In this document: one piece after another, positions 1 through 8,584 of the stretch | How positions within the stretch are numbered: position 1 is the stretch's first letter | How the letters are laid out: every line of letters starts with the position of its first letter | Assembly: GCF_000577895.1 (NCBI RefSeq) | Contig: NZ_HG917868.1 | Location: forward strand, 62,001-126,000 | Length of the DNA: 64,000 nucleotides | Source of the DNA: Clostridium bornimense | GTDB lineage: Bacteria > Bacillota > Clostridia > Clostridiales > Clostridiaceae | Reading direction: 5' to 3' | Made by a program: the position numbers and the translations under genes | The notes under the pieces: generated by a model | What the model saw: the letters and a program-made list of their open reading frames with translations, nothing else | The model's database searches: none | Told to the model about the DNA's origin: nothing

Positions 1-1
1 A

Positions 2-1294
2 GCGTTATTTCTATTTGCAACTCCAATTGCAAAGTTTTCAGGTTATCCGAGTATTGCGTTGGCATTAAGATTTTTATCACCATCAATATTATTAAGTACC
101 TTATTATCTGTATATAGAGGATATTTTCAAGGAACTGAAAATATGATTCCTACAGCTGTGACACAGATAGTTGAACAATTATTAAATGTTGTTGTTAGTT
201 TAGCTTGTGCATTTGCCTTAAAACCTCTTGGGATAGATTATGCAGTAGCGGGAGCAACAATAGGAACAGGCGTGGGAGCTTTTATATCTTACCTTATGAT
301 AAGAAAAATGTATAAGAAAACAAGGCCAGAAAGGCTTTCTAACGAAGGAAGACGTGTAAAGAAGAGCGAAATTGTTGATAAGTTAAAGATGTATGCAACA
401 CCTATCGTTATAACTTCTGCATTAATTTATGGTGGAAATATTATAGATGGAAGTATCATAAAGGACTCTTTAATCATAAGTGGAGTTGCAGAGAAGACTG
501 CAGAGGGTTTGTATGGTATGGTAAATAACTATCTTCAATTAGTTTTAGTTCCAATAACGTTTATAACTGCCTTAAGTCAGGCTATTATACCATCTATATC
601 TGCTGCTATGGCTGTTGATGATAGAAAGTTAGTAAATCAAAGGGTAAATTTAGCAATTAGAATAACATTGATGTTAGCAATTCCGGCAGCAATAGCTTTT
701 ACATTACTAGCTAAACCTGTATATAGACTTATGTTTCCGGGATCATATGAGGGTCACGTTCTTATGTTAAGAGGAGCTATACTTATAATATTTTGGGGTA
801 TATATTTAATTGAAAATACTATACTGCAAAGTATGAATAAATTATATGTAGCTACAACATTTACTGTGCTTGGGATTATAATAAAGATTATATTGAATAG
901 AACTATAATTCCTAGTATGGGCATTACTGGAGCGGTGATTTCAAATATAGTATGTTATCTTGTACCAATGTTATTGGCAACATTTTATATAAGGAATAAA
1001 CTTAAGGTAAGTATACAATGGAGGAAATATATCACAAAGACAGGGCTATCTGCAATTTTTATGGCATTTTTCGTGAAAATTGTTTATAATTCAGTATACT
1101 ATATAATTTCATTTTTTAGTGTAACTTTAGGAATATTCGTAGGTCTTGTCGCTACAGCAGGAGTTTGTGGATATATATATTTTATTACGATGGTTGCTAT
1201 AGGTGGATTTACAGAGGAGGATTTTGAAGCTATTCCAAGAATAGTATTAAGATTTATTCCGAGAAAGTTAAAAGCTAGAATAAAATCATATTGA
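2..1294 (+). CDS. SpoVB/MurJ-like polysaccharide flippase (5' partial)
   Basis: This is an integral membrane protein of the MOP flippase superfamily, nearest to stage V sporulation protein B and related polysaccharide exporters, which move lipid-linked glycans across the membrane. The frame is open to the left edge, so the N-terminus lies outside the window and the TTG at 59 is not the real start. About 430 residues remain, with repeated hydrophobic segments separated by short basic loops and a basic C-terminal tail ending near RFIPRKLKARIKSY. The stop codon overlaps the -35 box of the aro promoter. Family membership is clear. Whether it serves cortex, cell wall or polysaccharide export cannot be told from this fragment. 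Confidence 0.8.
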   Translation, partial: ALFLFATPIAKFSGYPSIALALRFLSPSILLSTLLSVYRGYFQGTENMIPTAVTQIVEQLLNVVVSLACAFALKPLGIDYAVAGATIGTGVGAFISYLMIRKMYKKTRPERLSNEGRRVKKSEIVDKLKMYATPIVITSALIYGGNIIDGSIIKDSLIISGVAEKTAEGLYGMVNNYLQLVLVPITFITALSQAIIPSISAAMAVDDRKLVNQRVNLAIRITLMLAIPAAIAFTLLAKPVYRLMFPGSYEGHVLMLRGAILIIFWGIYLIENTILQSMNKLYVATTFTVLGIIIKIILNRTIIPSMGITGAVISNIVCYLVPMLLATFYIRNKLKVSIQWRKYITKTGLSAIFMAFFVKIVYNSVYYIISFFSVTLGIFVGLVATAGVCGYIYFITMVAIGGFTEEDFEAIPRIVLRFIPRKLKARIKSY

Positions 1295-1318
1295 CACTAA
1301 ATAAAAATTTGATATAAT
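1291..1318 (+). promoter_or_regulatory. Consensus sigma-A promoter of the aro operon
   Basis: TTGACA at 1291-1296 and TATAAT at 1313-1318 are separated by 16 bases, both perfect consensus hexamers. The predicted start is near 1325. The -35 box overlaps the stop codon of the upstream flippase gene. The leader RNA from here to the attenuator would be about 225 nt. Confidence 0.8.
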
Positions 1319-1361
1319 TTAAACAAACCATATTGTGGAATAAAAAGGGAGGAATATTCTT

Positions 1362-1496
1362 ATGAAAGAGTTAAAAAAGTGCATAATAAATTTTTATACT
1401 TTCTTTTTTAACTGGGGCTATTTTTATTTTAGCGCTAGATATTTTTGCTACCCAAAAAAGAATATTAGACTCCTAAATATGAGTGTATCTTTTTAG
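1362..1496 (+). CDS. Aromatic-rich leader peptide of the aro operon (44 aa)
   Basis: This small ORF has a strong ribosome-binding site (AAGGGAGG, 1345-1352, nine bases upstream). Residues 11-30 contain 13 aromatic residues: seven Phe, five Tyr and one Trp, including the run FYTFFFNWGYFYF. It lies between the aro promoter and an intrinsic terminator that precedes aroF. This is the classical layout of ribosome-mediated attenuation, as in the enterobacterial pheL/pheA leader: stalling at Phe/Tyr/Trp codons would allow read-through into the biosynthetic genes. I saw no T-box sequence in the leader and could not find a convincing antiterminator by eye. The AT-rich background inflates Phe and Tyr codons, so the function is inferred from position, ribosome-binding site and terminator together. 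Confidence 0.65.
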   Translation: MKELKKCIINFYTFFFNWGYFYFSARYFCYPKKNIRLLNMSVSF

Positions 1497-1521
1497 TGTA
1501 TAAAATTTTAGTTAAGATAGG

Positions 1522-1551
1522 GAAGGTTCATTCAAATGAACCTTCTTTTTT
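1522..1551 (+). terminator. Attenuator/intrinsic terminator before aroF
   Basis: The arms GAAGGTTCATT (1522-1532) and AATGAACCTTC (1535-1545) are perfect complements, followed by six T residues. It lies 25 bases after the leader-peptide stop and 34 bases before the aroF start, inside the operon transcript, so it must be conditional for the operon to be expressed. Confidence 0.85.
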
Positions 1552-1585
1552 GTTCATATAATAGAATTTAATGGAGGTAAGATTT

Positions 1586-2602
1586 ATGATAGTTGTTTTA
1601 AAGCAAGATTCAGATGAATCAGATATAACAAGAGTGAATTCAAAACTAGTCTCATTAGGAGTGCAAACTCAAGTAACAGTGGGAAGTAGTGGAGTTGTAA
1701 TAGGTTTAATTGGCAATACCAGTGTTATTAATGAGGAAGAGATTAAAGGAGATAAATCTGTTGAAGATGTAATTAAAGTTAAGGAACCTTTTAAAAAAGC
1801 TAATAGAAAATTCCATCCAGATAATACTATAATAGATATATGTGGAAGAAAAATTGGTGGAGAAAAGTTAGCGATAATTGCTGGACCTTGTTCTGTAGAG
1901 AGTCCAGAGCAGATAATATCAGTAGCTAAAAGTGTCAAGGATAGTGGAGCAGGATTCTTAAGAGGTGGAGCTTTTAAGCCTAGAACATCGCCATATGCAT
2001 TTCAAGGTATGAGAGAAGAAGGATTAGAACTTCTTAAGATTGCAAGGGAAGAAACAGGGCTTCCAATAGTAACAGAGATAATGAGTCCATATCTTATAGA
2101 CAAATTTATAGAAGATGTTGATATTATCCAAGTAGGGGCAAGAAATATGCAAAACTTTGAGCTATTGAAAGAGCTTGGTAGGGCTACAAGGAAACCGATT
2201 TTATTAAAGAGAGGTTTATCAAACACAATTGAAGAATGGTTAATGTCTGCTGAATATATAATGGCAGGTGGAAATGAGAATGTTATTCTTTGTGAAAGAG
2301 GAATAAGAACATTTGAAAAATTCACAAGAAATACTCTTGATTTAAGTGCTGTACTTGCAGTAAAGAAGTTGAGTCATTTACCAGTGGTAGTAGATCCTTC
2401 TCATGCAGCAGGTATGTGGTGGATGGTTGAGGACCTTTCAAGAGCGGCAGTAGCTGTAGGAGCAGATGGTCTTATAATTGAAGTTCATAATGATCCGGCT
2501 AATGCAAAGTGTGATGGGGATCAATCATTAAAGCCAGAAAGATTTGATAATTTAATGAAATCATTAAAGGATATAGCTAAGGCTGTTGGAAGAGAGCTTT
2601 AG
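1586..2602 (+). CDS. aroF: 3-deoxy-7-phosphoheptulonate (DAHP) synthase
   Basis: Catalyses the first step of the shikimate pathway, condensing phosphoenolpyruvate and erythrose 4-phosphate. The product is 338 aa. It has an N-terminal ferredoxin/ACT-like regulatory region (about 1-75) and a TIM-barrel synthase domain with GPCSVES, RGGAFKPRTSPYAFQG, KRGLSNTIEEWL and DPSHAAG. This is the class I beta type also found in Bacillus and Thermotoga, where the N-terminal domain mediates feedback inhibition. I choose the ATG at 1586 rather than the in-frame ATG at 1571, because the ribosome-binding site GGAGG (1573-1577) lies inside that longer version. First gene of the aro operon, directly behind the attenuator. 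Confidence 0.95.
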   Translation: MIVVLKQDSDESDITRVNSKLVSLGVQTQVTVGSSGVVIGLIGNTSVINEEEIKGDKSVEDVIKVKEPFKKANRKFHPDNTIIDICGRKIGGEKLAIIAGPCSVESPEQIISVAKSVKDSGAGFLRGGAFKPRTSPYAFQGMREEGLELLKIAREETGLPIVTEIMSPYLIDKFIEDVDIIQVGARNMQNFELLKELGRATRKPILLKRGLSNTIEEWLMSAEYIMAGGNENVILCERGIRTFEKFTRNTLDLSAVLAVKKLSHLPVVVDPSHAAGMWWMVEDLSRAAVAVGADGLIIEVHNDPANAKCDGDQSLKPERFDNLMKSLKDIAKAVGREL

Positions 2603-2624
2603 AAATATTTAAGGAGTGTAAGTT

Positions 2625-3500
2625 ATGGGGGACTTTAAGCTAAAAATCACCGTGGTTGGTATGGGGCTCATTGGAGGATCTTTAGCTATGGCACTTAGAA
2701 AACTTAATCCTATTAAATTATATGGCATTGATATAGATGAACATGTTTTAGAAAAAGCTACTTCAATGGGTATAATTGATAAAGGAAGTACTACTTTTAC
2801 AGAAGAAATGGAAGATAGTGATATTATTTTAATAAGTATATATCCTAGGGGAGAAGTAGAATTCCTTAATAAATATATAGATAGGATAAAAAGAGGTGCT
2901 ATAGTTACTGATACTACGGGATTAAAAGATGGTTTTCAAGAGGAAATCGTAAAGATTTGCAGTGGAATGGTAGATTATATTGGAGGACATCCAATGGTAG
3001 GTAAGGAAACTAACAGCTTTGAACACGCTTCTTTGGATATGCTGAAGGGAGGAAGTTATATACTGACTCCTAGCAGTAGTAGCAAGGTAGAAAATATTAT
3101 GTTATTAAAAAGTATTGCCCAGGAAATAGGATTTACAACGATTAAAGTAGTTGATGGTAATACACATGATAAGTTGATTACCTATACATCACATCTTCCT
3201 CATGTAGTGGCAGTAGCAATGATGGAAAATGACTTAGCTACAATGTGTGATGGATTCACGGGAGGAAGTTTTAGAGATATTACTAGAGTAGCAAGGATAA
3301 ATGAAGACCTATGGAGTGGTCTTTTTATGGATAACAAAGGAAATTTGATAAAGGAAATAGAAAAGCTACAAAAGAACTTGGAGGATATAAAAAGTCTATT
3401 AAAAAATAACGATGAAGAGGGATTGTATAAACTCTTAAAGAAGTCGAGGGTTAGAAAGGAGCAACAGAATGAGAAAAATACAAGTGAAGCTTCCTTGTAA
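2625..3500 (+). CDS. tyrA: Prephenate dehydrogenase
   Basis: Converts prephenate to 4-hydroxyphenylpyruvate with NAD(P)+, the committed step to tyrosine. The product is 291 aa. It has an N-terminal Rossmann fold (VGMGLIGGSLAMALRK), the segment GGHPMVGKE around residue 120, and the helical dimerisation domain with TSHLPH. A good ribosome-binding site (AAGGAG) precedes the ATG, 22 bases after aroF. The 3' end overlaps aroB by 32 bases, so the two are probably translationally coupled. No C-terminal ACT domain is present, so feedback control by tyrosine is not evident in the protein. Confidence 0.92.
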   Translation: MGDFKLKITVVGMGLIGGSLAMALRKLNPIKLYGIDIDEHVLEKATSMGIIDKGSTTFTEEMEDSDIILISIYPRGEVEFLNKYIDRIKRGAIVTDTTGLKDGFQEEIVKICSGMVDYIGGHPMVGKETNSFEHASLDMLKGGSYILTPSSSSKVENIMLLKSIAQEIGFTTIKVVDGNTHDKLITYTSHLPHVVAVAMMENDLATMCDGFTGGSFRDITRVARINEDLWSGLFMDNKGNLIKEIEKLQKNLEDIKSLLKNNDEEGLYKLLKKSRVRKEQQNEKNTSEASL

Positions 3501-4530
3501 TAAGTATGAAATTCTAATAAAGAATGGACTTATACAAGATATAGGAGATAAGATTGCAAATATTTATACAGGAGATAAGATTGCTATAATAACAGATACC
3601 AATGTAGATAAATTTTATGGAGATATAGTAAATAATGCTTTAGAGGAAAAGGGATATGATACTCTAAAGGTAGTTTTACCGGCAGGAGAAAAGAGTAAAT
3701 CAATGGATTCCCTTATGGCACTATATAATAAGTTACTAGATTTTAACCTAAATAGAGGTAATTTAATAATTGCCTTAGGTGGTGGTGTTATAGGTGATTT
3801 AACTGGATTCTGTGCTTCAACACTTTTAAGAGGAATACCTTTTGTACAAATACCTACATCGTTATTAGCTCAAATTGACTCTTCAATTGGTGGAAAGGTA
3901 GCAGTAGATTTACCAAGAGGTAAGAATTTAGTAGGCAGTTTCTATCATCCAAAGGCAGTATTTATAGATCCTAATGTTTTGCAAACCTTAGAGAGAAAGT
4001 TTTTAAATGATGGATTAGGTGAAGCTATAAAATATGGACTAATAAAAGATAGAGGTTTATTTGAAAAATTAAGTTCAATAAATAGTTATGATGAATTATT
4101 TGAAAACTTAGGAGATATAATATATGACTGTTGCGATATAAAAAGAGGTGTTGTAGAAAGAGATGAAAAGGACACTGGAGAAAGAATGATATTAAATTTT
4201 GGTCATACTATAGGTCATGCTATAGAGAAGATTCAAAACTATGAAGGATATTCTCATGGAGAGGCAGTATCTATAGGAATGTATTCTATCGCAAAAAGAT
4301 GTGAGGATATGGGCTTCTGTCCTGAAGGAGTTTCTGAAAGTATAAAGGAAGTATTAGTTAAGTTTAATTTACCTTGTAGTATAGGTGATATTAAAAAAGA
4401 GGATATTGCTAAAGCAATATCAGTAGATAAAAAGAATATAGGAAAATCTATGAATCTAATTTTGTTAAAAGATATTGGGGAATCTTTTATTCATAAAGTT
4501 TCTAGAGATGAGATTGTAAATTTTATATAA
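3469..4530 (+). CDS. aroB: 3-dehydroquinate synthase
   Basis: Second step of the shikimate pathway, cyclising DAHP to 3-dehydroquinate with catalytic NAD+ and a divalent metal. The product is 353 aa, normal for the family. Visible hallmarks are GGGVIGDLTGFCAS, PTSLLAQIDSSIGGKVAVDLPRGKN, GLGEAIKYGLI and the metal-ligand segment LNFGHTIGHAIE. The ATG at 3469 has an AAGGAG ribosome-binding site inside tyrA. The gene overlaps tyrA and lies 15 bases before aroA. Confidence 0.96.
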   Translation: MRKIQVKLPCNKYEILIKNGLIQDIGDKIANIYTGDKIAIITDTNVDKFYGDIVNNALEEKGYDTLKVVLPAGEKSKSMDSLMALYNKLLDFNLNRGNLIIALGGGVIGDLTGFCASTLLRGIPFVQIPTSLLAQIDSSIGGKVAVDLPRGKNLVGSFYHPKAVFIDPNVLQTLERKFLNDGLGEAIKYGLIKDRGLFEKLSSINSYDELFENLGDIIYDCCDIKRGVVERDEKDTGERMILNFGHTIGHAIEKIQNYEGYSHGEAVSIGMYSIAKRCEDMGFCPEGVSESIKEVLVKFNLPCSIGDIKKEDIAKAISVDKKNIGKSMNLILLKDIGESFIHKVSRDEIVNFI

Positions 4531-4545
4531 AAGGGGGGCAATAAT

Positions 4546-5814
4546 GTGCAAAAAGTTGTAATAAGTCCGACGGCATTAAGAGGCAGGGTTACAATTCCTC
4601 CATCGAAGAGTCTTGGGCATAGAGGTATAATATCAGCGGCTTTAAGTAAAGGAATTTCTAATATAAGCAATGTACAATATTCTAAAGATATAATTGCTAC
4701 TTTAGAAATTATGAAAATGTTAGGCGCAAAGATAGAGAAAAAGGATAATAGCTTAGTTATAGATGGTACAGATATATTTTCTTGTGGAGATAAGGAGATA
4801 ACACTACAATGTAATGAATCTGGTTCTACTATAAGATTTCTAATTCCTGTGGCATTAGTTAGAGAAGGACAATATGTTTTTCAAGGTAAAGGAAAGTTAG
4901 TAAGTAGGCCACTGACATCTTACTATGAGATTTTTGATGAAAAAGGAATAGAATATACTACTACAGAAGGTGGATTACCATTAAAGGTAAAAGGAAAGTT
5001 AAGTAGTGGGATTTATAAGCTTAGGGGTGACATAAGTTCTCAGTTTATAACAGGATTATTATTTGCCCTTCCTTTAGTAGAAGGAGATTCTGAAATTGTA
5101 GTTACTACGGAATTAGAGTCTAAGGGATATGTTGATTTAACATTAGATACTTTAAAGAGTTTTGGTATAGAAATAGAGAATCAAGATTATAAGATATTTA
5201 AAATCAAAGGAAATCAACAATATTCACCTAGAGATTATTATATAGAAGGTGATTACTCACAAGGGGCATTTTTCTTAGTAGCAGGTGCTATAGGAAATGA
5301 TATTAAGTGTAAAGGGCTTAGAAAAGATTCTCTTCAAGGAGATATGGCAATTTTAGATATTTTAAAGGATATGGGTTGTAACTTTGAAGAAACGGATGAA
5401 TATGTAAAGGCATTACCATCAAAGACAAAGGGAATAGATATAGATGTTTCACAATGTCCAGATTTAGTACCGATTCTTGCAGTACTAGCTAGTATGTCTG
5501 AAGGTGAAACAAGAATATTAAATGCAAAGCGTCTTAGAATAAAGGAATGCGATAGACTTAATGCTACAGCAGTAGAATTAAACAAGATAGGTGCTGATAT
5601 AACTGAATTAGAAGATTCTCTTATTATAAGAGGGGTAAAGGAGTTTAAGGGAGGAGACGTTGATTCTCACAATGATCATAGAATAGTGATGGCTCTTTCT
5701 ATAGCAGCAACTAGAGCAAAGGGTGATATTATCATTAATAATCCTATGGCAATAGAAAAATCGTATCCAAATTTCTTTGAGGATTATACGAAGCTGGGAG
5801 GGAATGTAAGATGA
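4546..5814 (+). CDS. aroA: 3-phosphoshikimate 1-carboxyvinyltransferase (EPSP synthase)
   Basis: Transfers the enolpyruvyl group of phosphoenolpyruvate to shikimate 3-phosphate. The product is 422 aa, with the two inverse alpha/beta domains of the family. Recognisable segments are PPSKSLGHR near the N-terminus, ESGSTIRFLIP, the SRPLTSYYEIF substrate region and DSHNDHRIVMALS near the C-terminus. The start is GTG at 4546 behind AAGGGGGG. The ATG two bases upstream is out of frame and soon stops. It overlaps aroC by four bases (ATGA). Confidence 0.95.
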   Translation: MQKVVISPTALRGRVTIPPSKSLGHRGIISAALSKGISNISNVQYSKDIIATLEIMKMLGAKIEKKDNSLVIDGTDIFSCGDKEITLQCNESGSTIRFLIPVALVREGQYVFQGKGKLVSRPLTSYYEIFDEKGIEYTTTEGGLPLKVKGKLSSGIYKLRGDISSQFITGLLFALPLVEGDSEIVVTTELESKGYVDLTLDTLKSFGIEIENQDYKIFKIKGNQQYSPRDYYIEGDYSQGAFFLVAGAIGNDIKCKGLRKDSLQGDMAILDILKDMGCNFEETDEYVKALPSKTKGIDIDVSQCPDLVPILAVLASMSEGETRILNAKRLRIKECDRLNATAVELNKIGADITELEDSLIIRGVKEFKGGDVDSHNDHRIVMALSIAATRAKGDIIINNPMAIEKSYPNFFEDYTKLGGNVR

Positions 5815-6899
5815 GTTCGATAATAGGTACTAAAGTAAAGATATCTGTATTTGGAGAATCTCATGGTGAGGCTATCGGTGTTGTTATTGATGGATTACCA
5901 GCAGGATATGATATAGATTTTGATAAAGTTTATGAAGATATGAAAAGAAGAGCACCAGGACAAGATAAGTTTTCTACACCAAGGGCGGAAAAAGATATGC
6001 CAAGGGTGCTAAGTGGTATTTTTAATGGAAAAACTACTGGGGCACCTTTGGCGGCTATTATTGAAAATAGTAATACAAAATCTAAGGATTATTCAGAGCT
6101 TAAGGTTAAAATGCGACCTAGCCATTCAGATTATCCAGCAATGATAAAATATGATGGCTATAATGATTATAGAGGTGGAGGACACTTTTCAGGAAGACTT
6201 ACAGCTATGTTTGTATTTGCAGGAGCTGTTTGTAAGGAAATTCTTAAGGAAAAAGATATATATGTAGGTAGTCACATTAAATCTATAAGGAATGTAAAAG
6301 ATTCTAGTTTTGATAAAACTAATATAACAAAAGAATTATTAGACGAACTTAGAGAAAATAGATTTCCAACATTGAATAAAGATGTAGTAGAAGATATGCA
6401 AAAAGAAATATTAGATGCTAAAAATGATTTAGATTCTGTTGGTGGTGTAATAGAGGCTGCAATTATTAATTTACCTGCAGGAGTAGGAAATCCTATGTTT
6501 AATTCTGTTGAAAGTGTATTATCCCATATGTTATTCTCAATTCCAGCAGTAAAAGGTGTTGAGTTTGGAGAGGGATTTAATATATCCACACTAAGAGGTA
6601 GTGAGGCTAATGATAGTTATTATATAGAAGATGGAAAAATAAAAACTTATACTAATAATAATGGAGGAATACTTGGAGGAATAACAAATGGAATGCCAGT
6701 AGTATTCTCTTTAGCTATAAAGCCAACGCCATCAATATCAAAACCACAAAAAACTGTTAATGTTGAAACTATGGAAAATGATATATTAGAAGTTCATGGT
6801 AGACACGATCCATGTATAGTGCAAAGGGCTGTACCGGTAGTTGAATGTGCTGCAGCTGTAGCAATATTAGATATATTACTTCAAGGAAAACAACAATAA
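5811..6899 (+). CDS. aroC: Chorismate synthase
   Basis: Converts EPSP to chorismate using reduced FMN, the last common step to all three aromatic amino acids. The product is 362 aa. Family signatures are GESHGEAIGVVIDGLPAG at the N-terminus, RRAPGQDKFSTPRAE, RPSHSDYPAMIKY, the glycine-rich YRGGGHFSGR and GRHDPCIVQRAVPV near the end. It starts inside the aroA stop (ATGA), and pheA follows almost at once. Confidence 0.96.
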   Translation: MSSIIGTKVKISVFGESHGEAIGVVIDGLPAGYDIDFDKVYEDMKRRAPGQDKFSTPRAEKDMPRVLSGIFNGKTTGAPLAAIIENSNTKSKDYSELKVKMRPSHSDYPAMIKYDGYNDYRGGGHFSGRLTAMFVFAGAVCKEILKEKDIYVGSHIKSIRNVKDSSFDKTNITKELLDELRENRFPTLNKDVVEDMQKEILDAKNDLDSVGGVIEAAIINLPAGVGNPMFNSVESVLSHMLFSIPAVKGVEFGEGFNISTLRGSEANDSYYIEDGKIKTYTNNNGGILGGITNGMPVVFSLAIKPTPSISKPQKTVNVETMENDILEVHGRHDPCIVQRAVPVVECAAAVAILDILLQGKQQ

Positions 6900-6914
6900 T
6901 TGGGGAGTGGTTTT

Positions 6915-8066
6915 ATGAAGGAATTGCAAGAATTAAGAAATAGAATTGATGAAATAGATAGTAAACTTATAGAAATTTTTGAAGAGAGAATGAAAGTAGT
7001 ATCTGAGGTAGGTAGGGTTAAAAGAGAAAATGGAATAGGTACTCTTAATGAGAAAAGAGAGGAAGCAGTAATAGAAAGAGGACGTTCTTTAGTAAAAGAT
7101 AAGACTTATGAGGAAAGTACTATAAGTATGCTTAAATCTATTATGGCTATTAGTCGTTCTCATCAAAATAGTAGTAATTGTAGAGATAAGATAGATGCTA
7201 TTGATAAGATTATGGATTCAGTAGTAGAAAAGAAAGATAAACCAAGAGTTGTTTATCAAGGTGTAGAAGGAGCATTCTCTTTTGAAGCATTAAAACAGTT
7301 CTCTAGTGATTGTAGTTATACTAATGTAGATAACTTCAGAGATGTATTTGAAGCTTTAGAAAATGGAGAATGTGATTATGGTATCTTACCAATAGAAAAC
7401 TCTTCTACAGGGGCTATTAATGATGTTTATGATCTTATGAGGGAATATAAGACATATATTGTTGGAGAAGAATTAGTGAGAATAGAACAGTGCTTGTTTG
7501 GGGTACAAAGAGCAAAAATAGAAGATATAAAAGAAATATATTCTCACCCACAAGGATTCTCTCAATCATCTAATTTCTTATCTCAATATGGAGATATAAG
7601 ATTAATGCCATATAATAATACAGCGATGGCAGCGAAGATGGTTAGTGAAGAAAATAATATTAGTAAAGCAGCGATATGTAGTAAAGCCGCTGGTGAACTA
7701 TATGGACTTAAGTGTATTAAAGAAGGTATCAATAATTTAACTGACAACTATACTAGGTTTATTATAGTAGGAAAAAATTTAGAATGCGATAATGAATGTA
7801 ATAAGGTATCAGTTATACTTACATTACCACATGTTAGTGGAAGCTTGTATGAAACATTAGCTCATTTTGCAAATAACGGATTAAATATGCTTAAGATAGA
7901 ATCAAGGCCTACTGGGGATAAGGCTTTTGAGTATTTCTTCTATATAGACTTTACAGGAAATTTAGATGATGGTGTTACAAGAAAAGTTATAGAAGATTTA
8001 GCTTGTGAAAGTATAGATTTTAGGCTAATTGGTTGTTATAAACAAAGTTGCGACATGATAAAATAG
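6915..8066 (+). CDS. pheA: Bifunctional chorismate mutase / prephenate dehydratase (P-protein)
   Basis: Makes phenylpyruvate from chorismate through prephenate. Domains in order are an AroQ-type chorismate mutase (about 1-85, LRNRIDEIDSKLIEIFEERM), prephenate dehydratase (about 110-290, VYQGVEGAFS, GILPIENSSTGAINDVYDL, SHPQGFSQ), and a C-terminal ACT domain with the Phe-binding ESRPT motif. This supports allosteric inhibition by phenylalanine. I start at ATG 6915 (383 aa) because GGGGAG lies just upstream. The longer TTG version at 6900 would begin inside the aroC stop region. It overlaps no neighbour; aroK begins 12 bases later. Confidence 0.93.
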   Translation: MKELQELRNRIDEIDSKLIEIFEERMKVVSEVGRVKRENGIGTLNEKREEAVIERGRSLVKDKTYEESTISMLKSIMAISRSHQNSSNCRDKIDAIDKIMDSVVEKKDKPRVVYQGVEGAFSFEALKQFSSDCSYTNVDNFRDVFEALENGECDYGILPIENSSTGAINDVYDLMREYKTYIVGEELVRIEQCLFGVQRAKIEDIKEIYSHPQGFSQSSNFLSQYGDIRLMPYNNTAMAAKMVSEENNISKAAICSKAAGELYGLKCIKEGINNLTDNYTRFIIVGKNLECDNECNKVSVILTLPHVSGSLYETLAHFANNGLNMLKIESRPTGDKAFEYFFYIDFTGNLDDGVTRKVIEDLACESIDFRLIGCYKQSCDMIK

Positions 8067-8077
8067 GGGGCTTTTTT

Positions 8078-8584
8078 GTGAATAATATAATACTAATAGG
8101 AATGCCAGGCTGTGGAAAAACATCTTTAGGGAAGAAAGCTTCCGAAGAATTAGGATTAGAGTTTCTTGATTTAGATGATTATGTGGTAGATAGAAATGGT
8201 ATGACAATAGAAGAGATGTTTAGTAGAAGTGAAGACTTTTTTAGAGATAAAGAATCTTCTGTAGTAAGGGAAATGACAGGGTACAAAAATACTATTATAT
8301 CCACAGGTGGTGGAGTTATAAAGAGAAAAGAAAACATGGATGTGTTGAAAAGCTGTGGATATATTGTATTTATCCACAGAGTACCTGAAAAAATCATAGA
8401 AAATGTGGATACAGAAACAAGACCTTTACTTAAAGAAGGGAAGGAAAGAATATATAATCTTTATAGAGAAAGAAAAGATTTATATGTTTTATATTCTGAC
8501 AAGATATTATATAACAATGATAGTGAAGAAGAGGCTGTGAAAAAACTTAAAGAAATAGTTAAAGAATATGGGGTGATAAAATGA
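8078..8584 (+). CDS. aroK: Shikimate kinase
   Basis: Phosphorylates shikimate with ATP. The product is 168 aa, the usual size. It shows the Walker A loop GMPGCGKTS, the shikimate-binding DLDDYVVDR, the FRDKESSVV helix, STGGGVI and the lid-region RPLL. The start is GTG at 8078 with ribosome-binding site AGGGGG (8065-8070). The in-frame TTG at 8048 would overlap pheA and has no good binding site. It overlaps aroQ by four bases. Confidence 0.93.
   Translation: MNNIILIGMPGCGKTSLGKKASEELGLEFLDLDDYVVDRNGMTIEEMFSRSEDFFRDKESSVVREMTGYKNTIISTGGGVIKRKENMDVLKSCGYIVFIHRVPEKIIENVDTETRPLLKEGKERIYNLYRERKDLYVLYSDKILYNNDSEEEAVKKLKEIVKEYGVIK

Noticed and set aside
59-1294. TTG at 59 as the start of the flippase gene
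   Set aside because: The frame continues to the left edge and encodes membrane segments before this codon.
1319-1585. T-box riboswitch upstream of aroF
   Set aside because: The conserved T-box bases and the stem I/specifier layout were not found; the terminator is preceded by a coding leader instead.
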